From Vibrio coralliilyticus (GTDB taxonomy: Bacteria > Pseudomonadota > Gammaproteobacteria > Enterobacterales > Vibrionaceae): a DNA stretch of 64,000 nucleotides. Of this stretch, positions 8,074 through 16,933 are shown in pieces; within the stretch, counting starts at the first letter, position 1; each line of letters starts with the position of its first letter. Made by a program: the position numbers and the translations under genes. Below the pieces are notes generated by a model that searched no databases, was not told the DNA's origin, and saw nothing but the letters and a program-made list of their open reading frames with translations. The stretch lies in assembly GCF_024449095.1 (NCBI RefSeq), contig NZ_CP024627.1, forward strand, positions 3,240,712 to 3,304,711. Reading direction: 5' to 3'.

Positions 8074-8955
8074 ATGGGTTATCTATCTGCAGTCACCCTG
8101 TTGTGGGCGTTCTCGTTTAGCCTGATTGGCGTTTATCTCGCTGGTCAGGTTGATTCTTGGTTCTCTGTGCTAATGCGCGTTGCGCTCGCCAGTTTGGTGT
8201 TTATTCCATTCCTTAAGTTTAAAGGGGTCGATAAATCGCTAATCATTAAGCTGATGACCGTGGGCGGTTTCCAGCTTGGTTTAATGTATTGCTTCTACTA
8301 CCAGTCTTTTCTTTTACTCTCTGTACCAGAAGTTCTACTGTTCACCGTATTCACACCGATCTACGTCACCTTGATTTACGATTTACTCAAAGGTCGATTC
8401 TCACCTTGGTACCTAGTAACTGCCGCTATAGCGGTGGCGGGCGCAGCCTTTATTAAATTTGCAGGTATCAATGAGAACTTCCTGATCGGCTTCCTTGTTG
8501 TGCAAGGTGCTAACGTATGCTTTGCCATCGGTCAGGTGGGCTACAAATATCTGATGGAGAAGCAACCGGTTGATTTACCCCAGCATACGATTTTTGGTTA
8601 TTTCTACTTAGGTGCTCTGTGTGTTGCTTTGGTGGCGTTTGCGCTGATGGGTAATATCGACAAGATGCCAACCACCAGCACGCAGTGGGGAATTCTGATT
8701 TATCTAGGTCTAATTGCTTCAGGTTTCGGCTACTTTGCCTGGAATAAAGGGGCGACTATGGTGAACGCTGGCGCACTAGCGGTGATGAATAATGCGCTGG
8801 TTCCTGCTGGGCTCATCGTCAACATAGTGATTTGGAATCGAGACGTTGACCTCACCCGCCTAGCAATTGGCGGTGCGATCATCATGCTGTCGCTATGGAT
8901 GAATGAAACCTGGGTCAAGCGTAAAGTCGCCCAGAGTTATCAAGCCGCAAGCTAA
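8074..8955 (+). CDS. DMT-superfamily carboxylate/amino-acid/amine transporter
   Basis: 293 residues with ten predicted membrane helices in two EamA repeats, beginning MGYLSAVTLLWAFSFSLIGVYLAG and ending in a basic tail (ETWVKRKVAQ). Family knowledge places it among inner-membrane exporters or facilitators of small metabolites; E. coli YigM (biotin uptake) has a similar length and fold, but that function is not shown here. It starts 56 bp after uspA and ends in its own strong terminator. Confidence 0.85.
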   Translation: MGYLSAVTLLWAFSFSLIGVYLAGQVDSWFSVLMRVALASLVFIPFLKFKGVDKSLIIKLMTVGGFQLGLMYCFYYQSFLLLSVPEVLLFTVFTPIYVTLIYDLLKGRFSPWYLVTAAIAVAGAAFIKFAGINENFLIGFLVVQGANVCFAIGQVGYKYLMEKQPVDLPQHTIFGYFYLGALCVALVAFALMGNIDKMPTTSTQWGILIYLGLIASGFGYFAWNKGATMVNAGALAVMNNALVPAGLIVNIVIWNRDVDLTRLAIGGAIIMLSLWMNETWVKRKVAQSYQAAS

Positions 8956-8960
8956 ACAAA

Positions 8961-8988
8961 AACGCTCTCCAGTTGGAGAGCGTTTTTT
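8961..8988 (+). terminator. Terminator of the DMT transporter gene
   Basis: AACGCTCTCC-AGTT-GGAGAGCGTT has a 10-bp perfect stem, a 4-base loop and a T run. It begins 6 bp after the stop codon. The stop of the convergent gene lies just beyond it. Confidence 0.92.
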
Positions 8989-8989
8989 A

Positions 8990-9553
8990 TCAATGCATAT
9001 TGGGTGTCGCTGCCGATTCGAACATCTCTGGTGGCAGGTTCAAGGCAGGGTTTTGACTGAGGCGAGCCTTGATTTTAGCTTCATGCTTTTGCAGTTTGTG
9101 TTGCTTCTTAGCCAGCTTTAATAGCTTCTTCTGCTGCTTGTAGTATTTCTTAAGCGCTTTCTTAGCCTTCTTAATCGCTTTCTTATCGGACAAGTCCAGC
9201 GTCAGATCATCGGCAGTGGTTTTGGGTCCTGTAGACACCTTAGGCTGCGCTTTCTCTTTAACTCGCTCCACCACGCGACGCACCGCTTGGGACTTCTCTT
9301 CAGAAAGGTGAGGTACTTGAGTCTCTTGAGGTGGTAAAGCTTCCGCTAGTAAACCACAGGCGCGTTGCTGCTCTATAGGTTTGCTCTGGCACTGCTGAGG
9401 AGGAATGGCGGCAGGTTTACACAAAGAGGTTTTCTCTGCTGAAGATCGAGCACAAGAACGACAGACAAACTTAGGTGCGACCACCAAACGATGGATTTCA
9501 TTCAATCCATCAGCAATTTGCTTGCGATTCATCTTACAAAGTCGTTTAGCCAT
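8990..9553 (-). CDS. Unrecognised Lys-rich, Cys-containing protein
   Basis: 187 residues with no family I can name. The N-terminus is basic (MAKRLCKMNRKQIADGLNEIHRL). Cysteines at 31, 34, 45, 55 and 66 include a CxxC (C31/C34), compatible with metal binding. Residues 124-165 form a highly basic Lys/Ala helix (KKAIKKAKKALKKYYKQQKK), likely a nucleic-acid-binding or coiled-coil segment. There is no signal peptide or membrane helix. The stop lies right next to the convergent transporter's terminator, which it may share. The ATG at 9551-9553 has only a weak upstream purine stretch. Confidence 0.7.
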   Translation of the reverse strand: MAKRLCKMNRKQIADGLNEIHRLVVAPKFVCRSCARSSAEKTSLCKPAAIPPQQCQSKPIEQQRACGLLAEALPPQETQVPHLSEEKSQAVRRVVERVKEKAQPKVSTGPKTTADDLTLDLSDKKAIKKAKKALKKYYKQQKKLLKLAKKQHKLQKHEAKIKARLSQNPALNLPPEMFESAATPNMH

Positions 9554-9654
9554 GCTACCACTCCAGCTAAGAATACGAATAATTCTTAGTATGATATACC
9601 TGCATGGTGACGATTAAGCAAGCACTAAATAACGCTGTAAAATACGATTGAGTG

Positions 9655-10446
9655 CTAAGTCATTGATGCATTCACATAAACGTCAAAACGATTTTTTTTC
9701 GTCTCAATAGCCATCGCGGGCTTTTGACCATTCAGCCACTCTGCGTAGTCAGGTCTCTTAACCACCACCCTTTTACTCGCAAGGGCTAACGCAGGTTCTA
9801 ACAGCTTATCAGCATCCAGATCGGCCCCGACCAGAGATTGAAAAACTCGCATTTCCTTTTTGACCAGTGCACTCTTCTTTTTGCCTTCTGGATGTGGGTA
9901 CATAGGGTCTAAGTAAACCACATCAGGCTTAGTAAACTCTGAGTCGTTAGCCAGAGATTCTAAGGCGTTATGGCTAGAAGCATGAAGTAGAGACATTCGC
10001 TCACTGACCCAGTCTCCGATTTCTGGGTCCTGCTTTGCTCGTTCTAATCCATCATCTAATAAGGCTGCCACAACAGGGTGACGTTCCACCATTTGCACTT
10101 TACACCCAAGTGAAGCCAGCACAAACGCATCACGGCCCAACCCCGCCGTACCATCGAGCACTGTGGGAATCACGCCTTTATTCAAACCGGCAGCTTTTGC
10201 AATAGCCTGCCCTTTTCCACCACCAAACTTGCGCCTGTGAGCCACTGCACCACCCGCTAAATCGACGAAGATAGCGCCCAACTTAGGCTCATCGACTTTA
10301 CGCAGCTCTAAGCGTTCCGCAGTCAGAACCAGCGCAAAGGCGCTTTGTTGATCATGCAACAGCCCCCAACGCTGAGCCAACTGATTCAGTTGCTCATTTC
10401 GGTTCGGATCTTCACTAATGAGTTGTAGCTGCACGATAGGCTCCAT
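9655..10446 (-). CDS. rsmJ: 16S rRNA m2G1516 methyltransferase
   Basis: 263 residues from the ATG at 10444-10446. The sequence tracks E. coli Rsm[32 protein letters not shown], the SAM motif [18 protein letters not shown], the acidic motif after strand 2 ([16 protein letters not shown]), and the catalytic DPMYPH. It methylates N2 of G1516 in the small subunit. A TTG at 10456-10458 would add four residues; the gene has no strong Shine-Dalgarno for either start. The GGDEF/EAL gene ends about 40 bp upstream, in the same direction. Confidence 0.93.
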   Translation of the reverse strand: MEPIVQLQLISEDPNRNEQLNQLAQRWGLLHDQQSAFALVLTAERLELRKVDEPKLGAIFVDLAGGAVAHRRKFGGGKGQAIAKAAGLNKGVIPTVLDGTAGLGRDAFVLASLGCKVQMVERHPVVAALLDDGLERAKQDPEIGDWVSERMSLLHASSHNALESLANDSEFTKPDVVYLDPMYPHPEGKKKSALVKKEMRVFQSLVGADLDADKLLEPALALASKRVVVKRPDYAEWLNGQKPAMAIETKKNRFDVYVNASMT

Positions 10447-10487
10447 AGGGGTGGTCAAATTCTCGGGCGCCAGTGTAATGGATTTTG

Positions 10488-13400
10488 CTAGTCGACACTA
10501 TGCTTGTCAGTCAGCAGCTCATCGACCAGCTCTTCAAGTGGTTTGGGTTTGCCAATCACGTATCCCTGAGCGTAGTCAACTTCCAACTCGACTAAGAGGT
10601 CGATGATACGGCTATTTTCAACAAACTCGGCAACGGTTTTCTTACCCATTTGCTTTGCTAGGTCATTGATTGAGCGAACCATCAAGTGATCGACTTCATT
10701 GACGTCGATATCTCGGACAAATAATCCGTCAATTTTAACGATGTCGACTGGCAATTTTTTCAGATAGCCAAATGATGACAAGCCAGAGCCGAAATCGTCG
10801 AGCGCTATCTTACAACCAAGCTGTTTAAACTGAGTGAACAGATCTATTGCCTGATTCATATTACTCATTGCCGCAGTTTCGGTAATTTCAAGACAGATTT
10901 TTTCACACGGTACAGGGCTGTGCTGAAGCGTATCCAGTAGGAAAGCAATAAACTCCTTATTACCCATCGAGTGGCCAGAGAGGTTAATCGAACACATGCC
11001 AAGATTCGCCAACGCCACGGGATTGGCAGCCAGCCAATCTAAGGTTTGAGTCACCACCTGTTTATCGAGCAACTGGGCAATGTTGTACCGCTCAGAGGCA
11101 GGCATAAAGATGCCCGGAGAAATGTATTCACCAGCCGCGTTACGTATACGGATGAGGATCTCGAAATGCATCAGCGACTCTTGTTGGTTTAGCGCTAATA
11201 TTTGCTGAGCAAACAGCTCAATGCGCTGATTCGCCAGTGCATTGTGAACCAAACTGACACATTCCATTTCCTGTTCACGACGGCGCAAATCAGCGTCACC
11301 TTGGCAGTAAAGGTTGAAACGGTTGCGCCCTTCTTCCTTCGCCGCGTGACAAGCTGTATCAGCCTGCGCATGAACCATTTGCGGAGAATCAGCAGTATGA
11401 TCAATCAAACGAATTCCTATCGAACACGTCAGGTTGAGACGAATCTCATCCCAAACAAAAGGTTGCTCACTAAGTGTCATGATAATCGTATTGGCAACGT
11501 TTTTAGCATCACGCTCAGTACAGTCTTTGAGTAGCACAGCAAATTCATCCCCCCCCATTCGCGCGAGAATGGCGTTATACGGTAAGACCTCTTCCAGCAT
11601 GCTAGCGCAGAACTGGATGGCGGTATCTCCGGCCTCATGGCCGGCCGTGTCATTGAGCACCTTAAGCTGATCGAGGTCCAAATACAGCATGGCATGAGTA
11701 CGTGTATAGCTTTCCACTTCCAATAATGACTTCGCCAGCTCCATCTCAAAGTGATTCCGGTTAAACGTCCCTGTCAGCAAATCGTGACGAGCCTGATACT
11801 CTAATTGCTCTGCTAACTGCTTAGTTTCGGTAATATCTTCACCAACGATCAGCAAGTGCCCTGACTCAACAAGCGGGCGAATATTTTCACGAATCCACAC
11901 CGGTTTGCCATCGGCATGACGGTACTCAATTTCTCGCCGCCAAACGCCACGCATTGCTTGTTTCGGCTGTAACAATACCTGACGAGGGATAACCGCATCT
12001 TCATGTAGGTAGAACTCTCTTAGCCGGTGCCCGAGTACTTTGTCTGATGAATAACCAATCAGTTGCTCAGCAAATTGGTTTACCTGCTGAATACGGTTGT
12101 GCTCATCAAGCGTAATCATCATCACAGGCTGCTGGTCGTAATAATGACTAAGGTTAGCCTCTCTCTGATAGAGACGTGCCTCTGTGATTTTCCTTGAGGT
12201 GATGTCACGAGCTTCCAATAAATACTCCGCTCCCTGACCCATTTCGGGTAGAGGCTTGAGTGACATTTCAAGCACCATGGTCCCCTGTTCGGTGTGCCAG
12301 ATTTCAGCTTCAAACTGAGTATTCTGCTTCTGGTGTCGATCATTGAAGTAGTGTTTTAATTTATCTGCCGCATGGTCTTCCCAGTGTTGGTGTTGCCAAA
12401 TCGGCCGATCAACACTGAAATTCTGATGATAGAGGAGTTCTTGCAGCTTACTGTTGCTGGATATTGACCGCCCCTGTGCATCCAACAGGCCGATAAAGTG
12501 GTAGCTCTGGTCAAAGACCATCTCAAGCAAAGTTTGGCTCTCTTTGGCTAAGGATTCGCTTTTCTTAAGTCGGCTCAGGTAGTAAACCAAGGCAATGATG
12601 ATCACCGACAGCAAGACAACCAGCCCAGTAATGATTCTCAGCTCTTTCTCATACCGAACCGCAAAAGGCAGCGGCTTATTGAATAGGGTTGTCGCGGCCT
12701 CTCCTTCAATGCCCAAGCCCCATTTAACAACAGCTTGGTAATCCAGTTTGATTTCAGGAGTCGCCACTTCAACTTTAGGTAACGATTGATCGTCAGCTTT
12801 TAGCACTTTAAGAAGCTGTTTAGCCGTTTGCTGCCCTTGTGTTCGGCCATTGAGAATAACGCCTCCTACCGCACCATTGCCAAGCCCTAAGTCATGCACC
12901 ATATATATCGGAGCATTAGACTCTCGACTGAGTTTTTTCCACTCCTGCTTCGTGGCTATCCGGCCTTGCTTATCTCGGTAATAGACCCAAAACAGTATGC
13001 TACTTTTGCTGTCAAGGCTGGCAGAAAAGTCTATCAGCTGCTGGTAGCTTTCCGGTACTAGTAGCTCAACCATTGGCTGATATTCACTATTGAGGGTCAG
13101 GAAATGTTCAACCTGTCGCCTAACCGCTTGACCTGTGACAGAGTAGTCACTGACAACATAAATCTTTTCCACTTGCGGCTGTATACGTTCAATCAAGGCA
13201 ACATTACTATAGATATCAATATCTTCTATTACTCCCGTTGCTCTTAGTTGTGAATGCATTTGTGGTCTATAGTGGTTGATGCCACCAAATACCACAGGCG
13301 TATCACCAAGCTCGGGGGCCAAGCGTTGCATTAGGTTAAGTGCATTGTTATCACTCACTACAATAGCTGTGAAGATTTCTTGAGAAAACTTAGTTTGGTA

Positions 13401-13634
13401 AAGCTTATAGAGCTGTTCTAGGTAGGCTGGATTTTGTAATCGTTTTGAGTCGAGGTACACCACGCGCGTGGCAATATCCTCTCCTCTCAACACATCCTCA
13501 AGACCACGCTGAAATGCATCAGTCCAAAAAAAGCCTTGGTGATAAGAGTGAACAATCAGTACATCTTTGTCTTTGGCGTGAGCATAAGGGAGCGCCGCAC
13601 AAAATACAGCTAGAAGAATCAGGCAAAAGCGCAC
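10488..13634 (-). CDS. Periplasmic-sensing PAS/GGDEF/EAL c-di-GMP protein
   Basis: 1048 residues. A signal peptide (1-20) is followed by a periplasmic ABC-substrate-binding-like domain (about 22-300), one membrane helix (333-354), two PAS domains (about 365-480 and 493-605), GGDEF (about 612-778) and EAL (about 790-1040). The cyclase motif GGDEF is intact at 694-698, but the RxxD inhibitory site is absent (P685, A688). The EAL motif reads EIL (825-827) with Glu kept, and ITETAAM, DDFGSG and the VKID lysine remain, so phosphodiesterase activity is plausible. I infer it links a periplasmic ligand to c-di-GMP turnover. Its start lies 96 bp from divergent asnC. Confidence 0.92.
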   Translation of the reverse strand: MRFCLILLAVFCAALPYAHAKDKDVLIVHSYHQGFFWTDAFQRGLEDVLRGEDIATRVVYLDSKRLQNPAYLEQLYKLYQTKFSQEIFTAIVVSDNNALNLMQRLAPELGDTPVVFGGINHYRPQMHSQLRATGVIEDIDIYSNVALIERIQPQVEKIYVVSDYSVTGQAVRRQVEHFLTLNSEYQPMVELLVPESYQQLIDFSASLDSKSSILFWVYYRDKQGRIATKQEWKKLSRESNAPIYMVHDLGLGNGAVGGVILNGRTQGQQTAKQLLKVLKADDQSLPKVEVATPEIKLDYQAVVKWGLGIEGEAATTLFNKPLPFAVRYEKELRIITGLVVLLSVIIIALVYYLSRLKKSESLAKESQTLLEMVFDQSYHFIGLLDAQGRSISSNSKLQELLYHQNFSVDRPIWQHQHWEDHAADKLKHYFNDRHQKQNTQFEAEIWHTEQGTMVLEMSLKPLPEMGQGAEYLLEARDITSRKITEARLYQREANLSHYYDQQPVMMITLDEHNRIQQVNQFAEQLIGYSSDKVLGHRLREFYLHEDAVIPRQVLLQPKQAMRGVWRREIEYRHADGKPVWIRENIRPLVESGHLLIVGEDITETKQLAEQLEYQARHDLLTGTFNRNHFEMELAKSLLEVESYTRTHAMLYLDLDQLKVLNDTAGHEAGDTAIQFCASMLEEVLPYNAILARMGGDEFAVLLKDCTERDAKNVANTIIMTLSEQPFVWDEIRLNLTCSIGIRLIDHTADSPQMVHAQADTACHAAKEEGRNRFNLYCQGDADLRRREQEMECVSLVHNALANQRIELFAQQILALNQQESLMHFEILIRIRNAAGEYISPGIFMPASERYNIAQLLDKQVVTQTLDWLAANPVALANLGMCSINLSGHSMGNKEFIAFLLDTLQHSPVPCEKICLEITETAAMSNMNQAIDLFTQFKQLGCKIALDDFGSGLSSFGYLKKLPVDIVKIDGLFVRDIDVNEVDHLMVRSINDLAKQMGKKTVAEFVENSRIIDLLVELEVDYAQGYVIGKPKPLEELVDELLTDKHSVD

Positions 13635-13730
13635 TAAAATAGCTCTCAGATGAAGTTAGCAATTAGTTTAATAGTATCACTCTTGTTGATATTTTGAACT
13701 AAGGACATAGCGTTTTAAGTAGGGATAAAG

Positions 13731-14195
13731 ATGCAAGCTCACCATACCAAGCTCGATGACCTTGACCGTGCGATCTTAAAAACACTGATGGAAAATGCCA
13801 AAACTGCCTACGCGGAGATGGCGAAACAATTCGAGGTCAGCCCAGCCACTATCCATGTTCGCATCGAGAAGATGAAAGCGGCCGACATCATTCAAGGCAC
13901 TGAAGTGATCGTTGATACCAAAAAGTTGGGTTACGATGTGTGTTGCTTTATCGGCATCAACCTTAATGCTGCTCGTGACTACCATTCGGCACTTGAGAAG
14001 CTAAATGCATTGGAGGAAGTGGTTGAAGCCTATTACACCACTGGAGCCTATAATATCTTCGTTAAACTGATGTGTCGCTCAATTGAAGAGCTCCAGTTTG
14101 TTCTGATAGATAAACTTCAAGCCATCGATGAAGTTCAATCAACAGAGACTTTGATTTCTCTCCAGAACCCCATCAACCGTAACGTTAATCCATAA
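13731..14195 (+). CDS. asnC: Lrp/AsnC-family regulator AsnC
   Basis: 154 residues. An N-terminal helix-turn-helix (about residues 8-62, DLDRAILKTLMENAKTAYAEM) is followed by the RAM ligand-binding domain (about 68-150, including EAYYTTGAYNIFVKLMC). Similarity to E. coli AsnC is high along the length, including CFIGINL and the end STETLISLQNPI. AsnC senses asparagine and controls asnA. No asnA gene is adjacent here. It is monocistronic, with its own terminator downstream. Confidence 0.92.
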   Translation: MQAHHTKLDDLDRAILKTLMENAKTAYAEMAKQFEVSPATIHVRIEKMKAADIIQGTEVIVDTKKLGYDVCCFIGINLNAARDYHSALEKLNALEEVVEAYYTTGAYNIFVKLMCRSIEELQFVLIDKLQAIDEVQSTETLISLQNPINRNVNP

Positions 14196-14197
14196 GC

Positions 14198-14228
14198 AAG
14201 AAGGCCTGCATAATGCAGGCCTTCTTTA
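14198..14228. terminator. Terminator after asnC
   Basis: AAGAAGGCCTGCA-TAA-TGCAGGCCTTCTT has a 13-bp stem followed by TT. It lies 3 bp past the asnC stop and just before the stop of the convergent 94-residue gene, so it may serve both. Confidence 0.88.
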
Positions 14229-14230
14229 TG

Positions 14231-14515
14231 TTATTTGGATTCCAGGTACTTTTTGAGTTCTTCGGCAGAAATGCCTTGTTCGGCAATCGTTTTTGCAATC
14301 GAAGCAACCTCTTCCCCTTTACGGTCTTCCACTACCTGTTGAAACTGGTACACAATATCACGCAACATATGAAGTGGCACTTGCTTCGCTGCACTGCGAA
14401 TACGCTCTCCACTTTGGTTACCCAGCTCGTTCAATAGTTTTCCAAACATCACTTTTTCCGGAGCATCTTCTAGTTGTTCCAGTACACGAGCCATTTCATA
14501 AGTTGTCATCGACAT
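14231..14515 (-). CDS. H-NS-like oligomerisation-domain protein lacking the DNA-binding domain
   Basis: 94 residues. Residues about 39-91 (RIRSAAKQVPLHMLRDIVYQ, then FQQVVEDRKGEE and AEQGISAEELKKYL) line up with the N-terminal half of H-NS/VicH (E. coli [29 protein letters not shown], and IADGIDPNELL). The protein ends where H-NS would enter its linker and AT-hook-like DNA-binding domain, so it looks like an oligomerisation module alone. Truncated H-NS relatives such as H-NST can antagonise H-NS; that role here is inference. The N-terminal 35 residues are not from H-NS. No frameshift relic of a DNA-binding domain is seen downstream. Confidence 0.55.
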   Translation of the reverse strand: MSMTTYEMARVLEQLEDAPEKVMFGKLLNELGNQSGERIRSAAKQVPLHMLRDIVYQFQQVVEDRKGEEVASIAKTIAEQGISAEELKKYLESK

Positions 14516-14599
14516 CGAGGTTTAATATCCACATTAGTTATTAGAAGTGAGGATCAAATATACAATGTTTTCTTAGTCGTTCAAAGCAATTAGACAAAC

Positions 14600-15793
14600 T
14601 TACGCTATGGCAGCATGCCATTTTTTTCCTGCTTTACTCATCAATACAAAAATCCCTGGAACAATGATGAACATCTGCACCGCTATCATTACTTGTGGTT
14701 CCATTCCAAGTCGTTGCACGGTCCCGACAACAAGGCCAGAACCACTCATCTGGAACAAGCCAAGTAAAGCAGCCGCAGTACCGGCTTTATCACCGAATGG
14801 CGCGAGAGCTTTTCCTGCCGCAGCGCCTAGCACCCATGCGAATCCGACCGAAGACATAAAAATCGGCAACATAAAAGCCATGGCCGTCGGTGTTTTAGCC
14901 ATCGCTAGCATCACAATACCAGCTAAGCCAAGGGTCATAATACCAACAAACAATGTTTTATGCGTCCCGTATTGCTCCATAAACTTAGGTGCTGTCATAC
15001 AAGCAACGATGTTAATCGCAGCGTTGATCCCGAACCACATGGTGAATTCGTTCATCGTCAGCCCCAATTTTTCCATCAGGACTACAGGAGCCGAGGTAAC
15101 ATAAGCCAGAATGACGGCCATAGCCAACATACACAATGAGGCGTGGAATAAGAACGATGGAGTTTTGAGCACAGCCATGTAACGACTAGGACGAAATACA
15201 GGCTCTTTACTTGGCGCAGGGTTGGTTTCCTTCATTTTCATGAACATCACAACCAACACGATCAAGGCAAACCCAGCCATAAACGAGAAGTTAGATCGCC
15301 AACCAAATTGCTGAGTTAGCCAGCTACCAAGAATTGGTGCTAACGCTGGAATAAAGCAAATGGCACCATTCAAGTAGCTGATCATTTTGCCACTTTTTTG
15401 TGGCCCAAAAATATCGCGAACTGTTGCAAAGGCTGCTACCGATGTCGCGCACGCACCTAAGCCTTGTAGCAGCCTCGCGATTAGCATCCACTCAATCGTC
15501 TGAGCGCCCCACGCCAATAAGGCACTCAACGCATAGATACTAATTCCACCTAATGCAACAGTTCGACGTCCTACCTTGTCTGCCAGTGGGCCTGCAAATA
15601 ATTGACCGACACCCATAGCGAACAAAAACCATGTAATCGTATCTTGAGCCAGTGCGTGTTCCACGTGAAACGCTTGAGAAATCAACGGTAAGGCTGGCAA
15701 ATAGATATCAATTGCCAAAGGACTAAACAGTACTAGCAAAGTGAGTAGCACCATTTGCATTTTACCGTGATTTTGTTGATGAGCGGTTGGCAC
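14600..15793 (-). CDS. Bcr/CflA-family MFS multidrug efflux transporter
   Basis: 397 residues and 12 membrane helices. Family motifs are SPLAIDIYLPALPLIS in helix 1, the MFS motif GPLADKVGRRTVALGG in loop 2-3, and the antiporter helix LNGAICFIPALAPILGSWL. Bcr/CflA members export drugs or small peptides with protons. I choose the GTG at 15791-15793, preceded by GGGAG at 8 bases, over a TTG 18 bases further out. A parS site is embedded in codons for AFHVEHA. It is divergent from a LysR gene that may regulate it. Confidence 0.9.
   Translation of the reverse strand: MPTAHQQNHGKMQMVLLTLLVLFSPLAIDIYLPALPLISQAFHVEHALAQDTITWFLFAMGVGQLFAGPLADKVGRRTVALGGISIYALSALLAWGAQTIEWMLIARLLQGLGACATSVAAFATVRDIFGPQKSGKMISYLNGAICFIPALAPILGSWLTQQFGWRSNFSFMAGFALIVLVVMFMKMKETNPAPSKEPVFRPSRYMAVLKTPSFLFHASLCMLAMAVILAYVTSAPVVLMEKLGLTMNEFTMWFGINAAINIVACMTAPKFMEQYGTHKTLFVGIMTLGLAGIVMLAMAKTPTAMAFMLPIFMSSVGFAWVLGAAAGKALAPFGDKAGTAAALLGLFQMSGSGLVVGTVQRLGMEPQVMIAVQMFIIVPGIFVLMSKAGKKWHAAIA
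15657..15672. other. parS: parS centromere-like site 1
   Basis: TGTTCCACGTGAAACG matches the ParB-binding consensus TGTTNCACGTGAAACA at every position except the last, where the vibrio consensus is degenerate. It lies inside the MFS efflux gene, overlapping codons for AFHVEHA. It is the first of three in the window; the ParB that would bind is encoded at 52264-53145. Confidence 0.88.
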
Positions 15794-15902
15794 GAAGAAG
15801 ACTCCCGACAAGAATTGATGAAATTGTTTGCAGTGTAAGCTAGTCTAGTTATGACATCCAATGACACATAATCATTAAAGATATTCCATATAGGAATTTC
15901 AC

Positions 15903-16844
15903 ATGAACATAGAAAAACTTGCCCGCCTCGACCTTAACCTTCTTGTATGCTTGAAAGTACTCTCAGAAGAGTTAAACGTGACTCGCGCTTCACATCGCCT
16001 ATGCCTCAGTCAGTCGGCTGTGAGTAAGAACCTCGCAAAACTGCGTAATCAATTCGACGATCCTCTGTTTGTTCGCCACGCTCATGGCTTAAAACCAACC
16101 CCAAAAACACTGTTCCTCAAACCAAAACTGGATAGCTTGATCCATCACTTAGAACAAATTACTCAGCCTGAACAATTCTCGCCAGACTCGAGTGACCATA
16201 AGTTTCAGATTGCCGCCGTGGAAAGTGTTTACCCATTAATTCTTCCTCATTTTCTACCAGAAATTTTTAAGCGGGCACCAGGAGTGACCATCAGTACCCA
16301 TTCATGGGCCGATCAAACCTTTCGTCAGATCCAACGCGGCGACATTGATCTCGGTATAACAGGTAAAGACATAGATATTAACGATGCAAAACTCACTATG
16401 CTTCCACCTAACGACATTTGCGAGCAGGAAATATACAGAGATAACCAGATGTGCTTATTGCGCCATAATCATCCAATTCTCTCTGGCCACTGGAACCTAG
16501 AAGCTTACCTCGAACAACGCCATGTCCAGGTTCGTTGTGATGGTAATGATCGCTGGCTACTGGATTATCGCTTGGCAGACATTGGTAAAGAACGGGATAT
16601 TGCCATCACAGTACCTGACTTTAACAGTGCAGCCAGCCTTTGTTCCTATACGGACTTTATCTTTACCGCCCCAAGTCACTTTGTGAAGCTATCGTCTAAA
16701 CAACTGGGCCTGACCGTCTTACCACTGCCTTTAGAGTTTCCGCCAATGGCCTATACCTTGTTCTGGCATAGAGACCGAGAAAATGACCCTGCTTTGTCTT
16801 GGTTACGTAGAATAATCAGAGAAAAAACGACCGCATTGAGATGA
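15903..16844 (+). CDS. LysR-family transcriptional regulator
   Basis: 313 residues. The N-terminal winged helix (about residues 5-65) has LARLDLNLLVCLKVLSEELN and the recognition helix SQSAVSKNLAKLRNQFDDPL, typical of the NodD/LeuO-like branch. The effector-binding domain follows from about 95 (FQIAAVESVYPLILPHFLPE). The ATG at 15903 has a weak AGGAAT upstream. It is divergent from the Bcr/CflA pump with about 109 bp between, so control of that pump is the natural inference. Confidence 0.9.
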   Translation: MNIEKLARLDLNLLVCLKVLSEELNVTRASHRLCLSQSAVSKNLAKLRNQFDDPLFVRHAHGLKPTPKTLFLKPKLDSLIHHLEQITQPEQFSPDSSDHKFQIAAVESVYPLILPHFLPEIFKRAPGVTISTHSWADQTFRQIQRGDIDLGITGKDIDINDAKLTMLPPNDICEQEIYRDNQMCLLRHNHPILSGHWNLEAYLEQRHVQVRCDGNDRWLLDYRLADIGKERDIAITVPDFNSAASLCSYTDFIFTAPSHFVKLSSKQLGLTVLPLPLEFPPMAYTLFWHRDRENDPALSWLRRIIREKTTALR

Positions 16845-16933
16845 TTTGCAGGCTGACGGTAAAAGGAGTAGCTTATTGCCACATCGTCCGCTTTATAGAA
16901 AGGACGCGTGAATAAATGATGAAGGATTAATAG

